From the NCBI GenBank assembly GCA_020137815.1, contig CM035356.1, positions 6,634,082-6,698,081 of the forward strand: a stretch of 64,000 bases of DNA, in the 5' to 3' direction. Of the stretch, positions 22,341 to 34,100 are shown in pieces. Under the pieces are notes generated by a model, which had not been told where the DNA came from, made no database searches, and saw only the letters and a list, made by a program, of their open reading frames with translations. Source of the DNA: Hormiphora californensis (taxonomy: Eukaryota; Ctenophora; Tentaculata; Cydippida; Pleurobrachiidae). A program made the position numbers and the translations under genes. Within the stretch, counting starts at the first letter, position 1; each line of letters opens with the position of its first letter.

Positions 22341-25300
22341 AACACCCTCGCCAGTGACGAGTTTATGGGATGTTCATTCATTGCTTTTGAGGATTGCTAC
22401 ACAGACAAGCCAACTGAAAAGGTACATTATTCCACTGTTTGTCTAAATCTCTAAAATTTCAACAAAAGACCGTATTTCGATAGAATAGTTGCTAAACTAA
22501 TGCACGCTTCTTGTCGGGATCCCGGCAATCTAGAATATTGATCAATTAATTGGTTAACCAACTATGGTTGATAAATTGATTAATTAATTAATTAATATAC
22601 TAATTAATTAATATGCTGTTTCTAAAGAAGATCCCCCCTTTCAGACTGCTCCACTTCAAGGTAACTGTGACGGAACAGTTACAGTCAGAATTACACCACA
22701 TTTTGATACCGCGGCATCACGCTTCTTCAAGCTTGAACAAGAGGTAATTAGCGGGTAATTAGTCACCCCATTAATCACCCATTAATCACCCCATTAATCA
22801 CCCCATTAATCACCCCTTTTTGCGACAGGTGGACAGGTTCAGCGGCCTAAACGACAAGTTGGAAGGGGAGGTAAACAGGTTAGGGGGTGAAGTCGACAAG
22901 ATGACAGAGGAAAATGAAAAGTTTGCTGCTAACAATGCCAAGTTAGAGGAAAATGTTAACAGACTGGAGGGTGAGGTGGACAAAATGACGGAGGTGAGTG
23001 TTTGGTACCTTGAGAATTGAAATGGTGTTTACATCGATTGGTTATAATGCACTAATTAAATCTAAAGTAAACTCATAAAATCACCAAAGCATGGTTTCTA
23101 GAAAGTTTTTATTAGTTTCACTAACACATATAAGTGCTATTATAAAGACATCTTTCAACAAAGATAAATAGCGCGTGACAATGTGACATGACACGACACA
23201 AAGGATAGCATTAACATGCTAAAACACTAAATGGTTTGGTGACTGTTATATTATCTGCCCATTATTTTACACACATACGAGAATCTCAAACATGGCGTCT
23301 GACCCCCCTAAAATTCAAAATTACGGTTAATTTTTTGTGCCTCTTCCCCCCCCCCCCCAGATTAAATACAAAGTTAAATTATTTATCCTGTAGGAGAACA
23401 ACAAGTTTGCTGAAAATAACGAAAACTTGAAGAAGGAGGTGGACAGGATTGCAGCAGAAAATGAAAAATTCGCCGAGAACAATGCAAAATTGGAGGAAAA
23501 TGTAAACAGACTGGAGGGTGAGGTCGACAAGATGAGTCAGGTAACTCAGAGCAACTTACAGCTACGGATACATTTCTCCCGTGAGGGTATTTTACTATGT
23601 TAACCCCGTAACGATCGGCTCTAATTCGTGGAGAGAGGCATGGATCGCGAATACTATTTCGAAATAGTACTCCGTAGAAAATATTTATGATTAATTTAAA
23701 TGTAAATCAAATCGGAGTTACATTTTGTTTTGCATACAACACTAACATATTCCATCTGTTCCACTAACACTAACACTAACATATTCTACCTGCCAGGAGA
23801 ATGAGAAGTTTTCCGAAAACAATGCCAAGTTAGAGGCTCAAGTTGACGAAATGGGGCAACAAAATGACCGGTTCGAAGGGAATAACAAGAAACTAGGAGG
23901 AAGAAAATGCGAAATTCGCGGAAAACAATGCTGCCCTCCAGGCTGAGGTTGAAAACCTTGGTGCTGAGGTTGAGAAAATGAGCGCTGAAAATGAGAAATT
24001 CGCTGCCAATAATGCCGAGCTTGCTTCCCAAATTGAGGGTCTGACAGGTGAGATTGTTGTTGTTTGAGAAGCATATATGCTCCCATGGAGACTGGGACTG
24101 CAGTAATATTACCTTGGTAACGAAGTTACCCCTCCCTTGCCAGCGTGCGAAGTGGTAACTTCGTAACCAAAGTCTTATCTTCCTCGACAGGTGAAGTTGC
24201 AAAGTTGGGGGAGATTAACAACGCGTTGGAGCAGACGAAGGATGAGCTTCAGAGTGCTGTGGCTGCTTTGGAGGGACAGGTTGAGAAGATGGGAGAGGAG
24301 AATGCGAGGTTTGAGGAGAATAATAATCAACTGGAGGCCAAGATTGGGGAACTATCGGTGAGTAGGAACCATGCTTCTATTTTGAGTGAGTACCATATGT
24401 TTGTTTTGTTGAAACCCTTTTTATTTTTCAACGGGTGCGTTGTCGAGCATGGCACCATTTGTAGTTTACCAGTTTACGACTTAGTTGATTCTAACTGCAG
24501 CTGTGTGAGCTCTTTTATACAGCTCTAGAAAATTAGATAACCCTATTATTAGATTATTATTAAAAAAGTAATCAAAACTATCCCAACTTTCTCTTTTAGG
24601 GAGAGATTGATCGATTCACAGAGGAGAATAACAGGTTTAGTGAGAATAACGATAGGCTACAGGGAGAGGTCGAGAAAATGGGAGAGGAAAATGCTAAAAT
24701 GGAGCAGAATAATAAGGATTTGGAGGCTGAAATTAATAGGTAATAGGTCAAAATGTGAATCTGTCTTTTCAAATATTTTCACCTTCTCTTCACCTTTTCG
24801 TTTTAGCTAGTCTGAATCAACTGAATTCTTTGCAGGCTAAAAGAGCAGATCGATAGAATGGCAGAGGAAAATGAAAAGTTCGCAGAGAATAACGAGAAAT
24901 TACAGAGTCAGGTATAACAGCAGTCCTAGTCTACATTATATGGACATTGTCCAACTCTAATTGTTCAAGTTGGATAAATAATGAGTCCTCTAAAATTGCT
25001 ATTATTTATTTCTAGGTTGAAGCGTTGGAGGGTGAAAATGCGAAGTTTGCCGCGAATAATGAGCGACTTGAGGAGAGCACCAAACAGCTGGAGGAAACAA
25101 ATGGAAAGGTATGAGAGCTTAAGGGATATATCGGAGATTGGAGATGTTATATTGACCATAATTATTCGCATTAAATTATTATTTATAGATAAATCATAGA
25201 ATAGGTGGTATCGCACTATTGTAACTTTTTGATCATAACCGCGCTGAACTTGATATAGCTCTTTTTCAGTTGTCGGAAAGTGTATCCCAACTTGAGGCTC

Positions 25301-25695
25301 AAGCCGAGAAGTTCAGAAATGTGTACGAAAAGTTAAAGAAGGAAAATGAGAAACTCGCCGAGGTTCGAGATCAGATGCAGGAGCAACTTAATGTAAGTTT
25401 TATAAAGGAGTAGCCATAAAACTAGTTTTATGAAGGAGTAGCCAATATCTAGTTTCATAAAGGAGTAGTCATACATCTAGTTTTATGAAGGAGTAGCAAA
25501 TATCTAGTTTTATGAAGGAGTATGAAAATCATTGTCGTGGTCTACGGCACAGTACTATACAGCTAAAAGGGCCACATACGAACAGACCTAAGAGAAAATG
25601 AGCGGGTGCCCGAGTGGAGAGCGAAAAAGGATTGCGAGGTCAAGAGTAAAAAGGAGAAAGAGAGAGAGAGAGAATTTAAGAGAGAGAGAGAATTT

Positions 25696-25745
<50 letters not shown>

Positions 25746-27278
25746 GAGAGAGTTAAAGAGAGAAAATGGAATAGAGAAAATGGGGGATTGAGCCAGATGG
25801 GTTATCGATTAAAACCAAATCGAACACCGATCCCCATGATATACCAGCTCATGAAGGATTTGATAGTGCACCGTTTATACAGCTCCGCAACATCTTTAGC
25901 CCCCCCCACTCCTTCTCATCTGATGTGAAATTCACCCGATTTTAGAGACTGCAGTACCGGGAACTCTGAATAAGCAGGTTATAAAATCTCTCTCTCGTGC
26001 AGGGATTCCAAAAGCTGCAAGAGGCCATCTTCTCTCAGCTGAATGAGAAAATGCGGGCAATGGACAGGAGTCTGTTGGAGAAGATAGCAGCTGATATTGA
26101 GATGATGGATGATGAACAAGGTAATTAATTAGTTAATCAAGTTAATTATTAGTTAATTATTTACTAGGTGATTAATCAATTAACTAATTCTGTTGACCAC
26201 TTCTTCCAGTCGTGGGGGTCAGGCTGAGGCAAGGGACCTTTAACTTTTTTAGTGTATCAGTGCAGCCCAACCACAATTCTTCCCAACACCGTCAATGTAA
26301 CACTGTTATGTCCTTGTTGTTACCTCTAATTACTCAACAAATTGTTGCAGGTTTATCACCGGAGGAGTTTGAGAAGTTCCTAAAGAGAGTTCCATCACAT
26401 CTCAAGGACAAGTTCCATGATGTTGCAAAGGTAATTAATTCTGTAATTATACAGACCCCGATTTGAATCTCAGATGGGGTCCGCGGCGCCAGACAGTGTT
26501 TATCCTTTTTACTATTCATTATATGATTCTGTCGCGTTTTGAACTTTCGTGAGCACGAGACGTCGAGACAGTATTTTAGAGCTATCAAGTTATATCACCT
26601 TGGCTAGTGCCAAGTGTGATGTGGTCGCTATAATTATTGGCCGAAAATACAAACTGCGGTATAAATGGGGTCTCTATAAATGTATCCCCTCGGGCCCCTA
26701 GCTCATTTACTCATTATAACCCGCCTAATGACTCCCTAATTATTCTAACTCATTCTCTCCCTAATTGTACTAACTCATTTTCTCTCTCTAATTGTGCTAC
26801 GATTCTAACACATTCTCTCTCAGGGTTTCTCAGCAGTAAGGCGAACAGCTGAAAGCACTGTAAATTAAGTGTCTCCCTTTTTTGCATGATTTGCATCATT
26901 TTGCATGATTTGCATGATTTTGCATGATTTGCACGATATATGCATGATTTGCACGATATATGCATGATTCCCCCGTGTTAATTATGTATTTTGGATAAAA
27001 AATATTCATTGCATGATAGCAAAATTTTGGGGAAAGAATCAAGCAAATTTTAATTGCACATGTACACATCTTTGAGTCGGTTTTTGCACCAGGCACCTCT
27101 TTTGGATTTGATTTTAATTGCTGCACTTTTAGTCTTTCGCATCATGTTGAAACATTCTAATAACTCTCTTCACTCTCAGGATTTCCATACCATTGATGAA
27201 AACCAAGATATGGTTATTGATGCAGATGAATTTGGGAAAATGCTTGACCAAGTTATGAAAGAGGAGAACTACAACTGA
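22314..27278 (+). CDS. C2 / long coiled-coil / EF-hand protein, 5' end missing
   Basis: Thirteen exons: 22314-22421, 22645-22743, 22829-22993, 23394-23540, 23797-24047, 24191-24357, 24600-24739, 24836-24911, 25016-25108, 25270-25392, 26003-26120, 26351-26430 and 27180-27278, about 555 codons. Exon 1 has a C2-domain signature (SIWDKNTLASDEFMGC), the second half of a C2 fold; the N-terminal half was not found. Exons 3-10 encode a roughly 40-residue coiled-coil repeat of the form LEGEVDKMTEENEKFAANN, one or two heptad blocks per exon. The last exon has a canonical EF-hand loop DENQDMVIDADE with all ligand positions. Exon 5 needs one base removed near 23893-23898 to stay in frame and reach the right splice phase. 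A calcium-responsive scaffold or membrane tether is a reasonable inference. I recognise no named orthologue. Confidence 0.85.
25393..25520 (+). repeat. About 30-bp minisatellite starting at a 5' splice site
   Basis: Four units of the form AGTTTTATGAAGGAGTAGCC start at the third base of the intron after exon 25270-25392 (GTAAGTTTTATAAAGGAGTAG). Orientation and spacing drift. It is followed by GA tracts at 25660-25745. Confidence 0.75.
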
Positions 27279-28142
27279 TCTACCTTCAATTGTGTTGGTC
27301 TAATTTCACAAACTGAGTTTGTTTCTTATTGATATAGGGGTGAGAGTATTATTTTATTTTTGTAATTGGTGAAGATATGCATTTCTGGGTTTGTTTTGTA
27401 CATTTTTTGAGAGTGAATATTTTCAATTATGTTTTGACACTTTTTGACAATGAAAGTCTTTTGTTTTTTGATGTTCTGTTGTTTACGAAAAGACTGTGGT
27501 CCAAGACAGCCACATTACTGGCGGCGCCGACCCGATCAAAACGGCGTCACCCAGCACATGACAACGGTCACACAGCGCGTTGTTCCTTGTCAGCGCACTT
27601 CTCATGTGTTTATTTCCCACGGCGCGCGTTAATTGCCCTCAGCGCGCCACCTTACTCAAACCTGTGTCACCGCGCCCTACAGAACAACTCAATGAACACA
27701 ATCCACTAATGAACGGAGTGAGCTTGTGACGTGGTCATAGTCGGTAGGACGATCTAGCAAAAAGCTCATTACACATTTCATTTGTGTCTCCTTCCCCAAA
27801 CATCCATTGTCTTCAAATGGGTACACCAAGGAGGTGTACCCAATTTACCCTCCTTGGTGTACATTTAACCGGTTAAAAGTACAAAACACAGAAATTGTGT
27901 GGGAGTGAAAGATAAAACATGCATTACATCAGGAAATCACATTAATAAAATAAATTCGGATAAATCGTCTTTCTTGTAAAATAAATCAATTTCTATACAC
28001 TTTATAGATTACAGAATATACGTTTTTCCTATGAAGTCATAGACGATAATACACAATATTTTGTTAGGCACACACTAAGATTTCTCCAGAGGTTTTTCCA
28101 AAGCCCAACTAGAAGGCTCCTTCTGTCACTGTTTCGTCTCTT
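27279..28142. other. 3' flank between two convergent genes
   Basis: The coiled-coil gene (+) and the TRIC gene (-) converge here. The only structures seen are a hairpin (CACCAAGGAGGTGTACCC... with CCTCCTTGGTGTAC) at 27826-27862 and AT-rich sequence. Polyadenylation-like AATAAA words occur near 27954 and 27981. Confidence 0.5.
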
Positions 28143-31100
28143 CTATTCGATTTTCTGGTGTTTTGAGCAGGCAACCTTCCAGAACACGTTCTGAAAACGA
28201 TTAAATATTAGAACTTAGGAAATGCTTCATAAGTAGTGAAATCGTTTCTTGATTGTGTGGCATGGTACTCCAACCAAATCACTCAATCCTAAACTATCCC
28301 GCAATCCCGCATGTCCTAAACTATCCCGCTTGTCCTGCTGTTACCTGTAGGGGCATGAAGGGATCGTGTCTAGTTACCTGTATAGGCATGAATGGATCGT
28401 GTCGTCCCAGTATTATGTTATTGAGAAGTAGAGACACCATAAAGAGTGCCCCACAGAGGACACCAACGTTCACAGAAATTGGGGCAACACCCGTTATAAT
28501 GAGAGCGTAGAATACCGCCAGAACAAGGGACGCTTTAGTGACCCTGATATAGAAAGAAGAGGGGTTAGTAAATAATAACTTTGGGTAGAATGGAAACAGA
28601 CATAATTTGTTTGTGTAAGGGGTATAGCCTTGGGATATTCCTTTATTCTTTTTTCTGAAATGTGAGATATATGAGGCATAAACTCTGGCCACTGGCACGT
28701 TATTTCAGATACCTTTCTCCCAGCGCGCCGCTGGGAGAAGGTAGCTGTAGTTTATCCGCCAGTGGCGGATAAACTGGTTTAAATCACGACGACGATCCTG
28801 AGGCGTAGCCGAGGGAGAGGCGGAGGGGTTTAAACCAATAACGTGCCATTGGTCAGAGTTTATGGGTTATATACCCTGCTTTAGTTGTTTGTTTCAAGTA
28901 TTACACACTAACAAGAGAGAGAACACTAATCAAAACACACAAAGAGAACTGAGAAACAGTCAAAAACATCTCTCAATTGAGTGTATATTGTTTGGTAACA
29001 GTTACTAAGGAGAGAGAGAAAGAAATAACAAGATATGGGGCATGCCAGACATAACACAGAGGAATTGAGATAGTGAAACAAAAGGGGAGATAAAGAGAGA
29101 GAAATTGACGGAATGTGTTGTTTCTTTCTCTCCAATGCAGTGTGTAACTCTTGCAAACAGTGTTCCCTCTGTATTTCAGTAAGAACTGATCATTTACACA
29201 CACTTTGAATGTAACATAGGAGTTAATAATAAACAGCCAGCCAGTGGGAAATAATCTGCCGCTGGACTGGCTGTATATTGAGAGCGCGCCAGTGGGACTT
29301 CTCGCCGCTGGCGGGTTATTTAAGTTAGCAGGGTATATAAATAAGCAGTGCAGTGCCACGTCATATAAGCGGACGAAAACAATAATGGTCGATGAAAGGA
29401 CTAATTATAATTATGGAGTCTTCGTATACTGTCTCTTCATTATGCACAGTAAAAAGCTCTCGTGTAAAACAACACGGTAGATTTAGATATCCAATACAAT
29501 AGATGAATTTGCGGTTGTAAAATGTACATCGATGTACTGGATCCATTTTCCAGGACCTACTATTTATGTTAACTTACTCAGAAACTTGTTTCAGCTCAGA
29601 TTCCCCATCGCCTTCTGCCGCACAATCCTCCCTTATCTTCCGATCAAGACTCATCATCAGTCTCCCAGAACACCCTGCACAAGGAGATGCGGTTGCTAAG
29701 GAAGCATTACTTAGTTGCTAGGCAGTAATTACTTAGTTGCTAGGCAGTAATTACTAAAATTATTGTACACATCAATTCATCTAATACACTACTGCACAAC
29801 TGGTTTTACTGCATTACCAGTTACCACATATATGATATCCACACGTGTAAATGAGGTATAAACTCTGGCCACTGGCGCGTTATTTCAGATAACTTTCTCC
29901 CAGCGCGCCGCTGGGAGAAGTTAGCTGAAGTTTATCCGCCGCTGGCGGATAAACTGGTTTAAATCACGACGACGATCCCGAGGCGGAGCCGAGGGAGAGG
30001 CGGAGGGGTTTAAACCTATAACGTGCCAGTGGTCAGAGTTTATAGGTTATATACCCTGCTTTAGTTGTTTATTTCAAGTATTACACACCAAAAAGAGAGA
30101 GAACACTAATCAAAACACTCAAAGAGGACTGAGAAATAGTTAAAACACCTCACAATTGAGTGTACACTGATTGGTAACAGTTACTAAGCAGTTGCTAAGG
30201 AAAGAGAGTGAAAGAAATAGCCTGATAAGGGGCATGTCACACATAACACAGAGGAAGAGATAGTGAGACAAAAGGGGAGATAAAGAGAGAGTAATTGACG
30301 GAATGTGTCCTTTCTTTCTCTCCAATGTAGTGTGTAAGTGTTGCACATAGTGTTCCCTCTGTATTTTAGTAAGAACTGATCATTTACACACACTTTGAAT
30401 GTTCAACATAAATAACCTGCCAGTGGGAAATAATCTTCCGCTGGACTGGCTGTTTATTGAGAGCGCGCTAGTGGGACTGGCGGGTTATTTAAGTTAGCAG
30501 GGTATATAGAATCTTACCGTCGACAAGCCCACAAAGGATGATGATTGTCAGATGGTTGGGGTAATATTGGTGTCCCTCCTGGCAGGCTATCATCACTAGT
30601 CGAGCATGCCTTGCCTCACAGATCACTCGAATCGCAAACTGGGGTAAAGGGTGATTAATCAGAAATTAATTAGAGTTACTAATTGGGGTTAATCAGTTCA
30701 GCCAATGCAAGAAAAATATGCATTTGCTGTGTAAAAAGATTATAAAAGGAAGTAGTCAACTAAAAGACAAACCTGAAGAGGAACAATTTTCTGGTAAGCC
30801 TTGAAAAACAAATCACCGGGACAAAAGAAAACTAACCACCTGGAAATAAAGGTGAATTGAATAAATCATAAAAAGATTAAAGGCTTCCCATGTACCTCCG
30901 GGAGATCTCCCAGGGACCTTCGTCCGGGACGTCATGCACCGCCAAAAAATGTTTTAGAAATGGAATCTAATTTTTTGGAGGTACAGTCGGACCCCGATTT
31001 AGTGGCATCCTCGGGGGAAAGAAATCCTGCCACTAAATCGGGGTGTCACTAAATCGGGGTGAGCCATATTTGGCCCATAAAAACCTATTTTATGCCCAAA

Positions 31101-34100
31101 ATGCTGTACTAATCATGCAAGCGCAAAGGTGACCATCCCCTCCCCCCAGCCGCGCGTGCCAGAATGCAGTAATAACTTTTTTTCAGTTTTTAGCCAAAAA
31201 TGGCATTTTGCGACGCCCATAGCGAGGCCCCCACTGCACCGATCGGTCTGAAATTTGGTATACAGTGTTACATAGTATAGATCTACTGTAGTTTAAAAGG
31301 GCAAGTCTCTATCTCTTTTAGTTTTAGAGATAGGGCATCGTGAAAAAAGCAATAAATGTCCCGGGTCTATCTATGTATCTATGTATCTATGTATCTACGG
31401 ATTGGCCACGGATTGTTGGTAAGGGTTAGCGAGTTGTCCCGTCAAAACGGTGATAGTTGCGAGAATAAAAATCATGGGAGCACTCTGGATCAATTTCTTG
31501 GTAACTTTTTCCATAATTTTTTGTCAAAAATTCGAAAATTCATTTTTCATTCCTTCATTCATTTCTCGTTCATTTATGATGTGAGCATCCTAATTTTCCA
31601 TCATGGTGCTATTTTTCTTTGGCTTGAATTTATCTTTCCAATGAACACCATAAAAATGAAATTGAAGCACCAGGTCACGTTGCAGTTGAGAAAATGCTCA
31701 TGCATAATTTTGGCTCTTCCTGCGACTTTCAATGAGCTGTATCACGGCTCCCTTTTGTTCAATCTTTTTCAAAATTTGGGTGAACATTGGATAAACAAAG
31801 ATCTTTGCTCACAAGAAAAATCAAGGTCAAAACTCAAAGTTCATTTTTCATTTTTGGTACTTCATTCCACTCATTCAGGAACTAACATCCCTAAAGTCAT
31901 GAAAAGTTTTGGGTTTTGTTTGGCCTATGCTCTGCAATGCCAGAGAGGTGTAGTAGCGTGTTTCCGGGCTAGTTTTTGGGTGTCCATATGATCATGATGA
32001 TACCTGACACCTTATTTGGGCCATAATTAAGAGATGTTCTCAAGTTGAAGCATGTGACTTGGGTTTTCTGTGATTGATATCGTGAAACAATGTTATGGGA
32101 TCCCATAGTACCCCTAAAATGATGATTAATTCAACAAAATGAGTTGATTTATTATTGAAAAGATTTAAACCGAAGACAAACTCAACTAAACGAACAATTT
32201 CGATCATAAATCAACTCATTTTGTTGAATTAATCATCATTTTAGGGGTGCTATGGGATCCCATAACATTGTTTCACGATATCAATCACAGAAAACCCAAG
32301 TCACATGCTTCAACTTGAGAACATCTCTTAATTATGGCCCAAATAAGGTGTCAGGTATCATCATGATCATATGGACACCCAAAAACTAGCCCGGAAACAC
32401 GCTACTACACCTCTCTGGCATTGCAGAGCATAGGCCAAACAAAACCCAAAACTTTTCATGACTTTAGGGATGTTAGTTCCTGAATGAGTGGAATGAACTA
32501 CCAAAAATGAAAAATGAACTTTGAGTTTTGACCTTGATTTTTCTTGTGAGCAAAGATCTTTGTTTATCCAATGTTCACCCAAATTTTGAAAAAGATTGAA
32601 CAAAAGGGAGCCGTGATACAGCTCATTGAAAGTCGCAGGAAGAGCCAAAATCATGCATGAGCATTTTCTCAACTGCAACGTGACCTGGTGCTTCAATTTC
32701 ATTTCTATGGTGTTCATTGGAAAGATAAATTCAAGCCAAAGAAAAATAGCACCATGATGGAAAATTAGGATGCTCACATCATAAATGAACGAGAAATGAA
32801 TGAAGGAATGAAAAATGAATTTTCGAATTTTTGACAAAAAATTATGGAAAAAGTTACCAAGAAATTGATCCAGAGTGCTCCCATAATTTTTTCCCTGCCC
32901 GGGTGAATGCCGAAGGCATTCACCCGGATGCCTTTTTACTTTGTAAAAAGGCATAGCAGGGTTAGAATTCGAAAACGACATTTTGGTATACTAACTAATC
33001 GGTAGAGGGACATTTTTTGGTCACACTTTCGTTGCGTGGGCAACGGTGTAGCAACTAGAGCCGCGCGCACAGTGACGAGCTACTCCTTCATCAAACACCT
33101 CATTGACACAGTTTGATGGACGTGTGTGCGCGCGCCACTCAACAAAACATGAAATGCTCTGCCGCACGTTTCGCGTGTTACATACACATTTTCATCTTGC
33201 GAGTCGAGTGTGAGATGTTAGATAAGTAGTTAAGTTGGAATGTCAAAAGCTGGTTAGCAAGTGTCATGTGATTGGGAGTTAGTTAACTCTAAGCTATGTG
33301 AGAAGTATACTGACAGTTAGATCGTATGCATCTCATATTACATTATGACCAAGCCTTGATCCTGTTGGCAGTGACAATGTCACTGACATGTGAAACGGTA
33401 GGGCAGGGAAACACAGCATTATGAATACATAATGCAATAATTCTTGTTATTCTTGCAACTATCACCGTTTTGACGGGACAACTCGCTAACCCTTACCAAC
33501 AATCCGTGGCCCACCTTGGTGGGCCACGGATTGTTGGTCATGGTTAGCGAGGTGGTGTGTCAAAACGGTGATAGTTGTGAGAATAAAAATTATGGGAGCA
33601 CTCTGGATCAATTCCTTGGTAACTTTTTCCATAATTTTTTGTCGAAAATTCGAAAATTCATTTTTCATTCCTTCATTCATTTCTCGTTCATTCATGATGT
33701 GAGCATCCTAATTTTCCATCATTAAGCTATTTTTCTTTGGCTTGAATTTATCTTTCCAATGAGCACCATAAAAATGAAATTGAAGCACCTGGTCACGCAG
33801 CAGTTGAGGAAATGTTCATGCATGATTTTGGCTCTTTTTGCGACTTTCAATGAGCTATATCACGGCGACCTTCCGTTCAATCTTCTTCAAAATTTGGGAA
33901 AACATTGGATAAGCAAAGATCTTTGCTCACAAGAAAAATCAAGGTTAAAGGTCAAAGTTCATTTTTCATTTTTGTTTGTTCATTCCGTTCATTCAGGAAC
34001 CAACATCCCTAAAGTGATAAAAATGTTTGGGTTTTGTTTGGCCCATGTCCTGTAATGACAGAGAGGTGTAATAGCGTGTTTCCGGGCTAGTTTGTGGGTA

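Noticed and set aside
31356-31991. 211-codon frame, mirrored at 32367-32981 and echoed in element B
   Set aside because: The frame recurs because the four arms are copies of one DNA sequence. Composition and lack of any domain argue against a protein. It would be worth revisiting if solitary elements keep it open.
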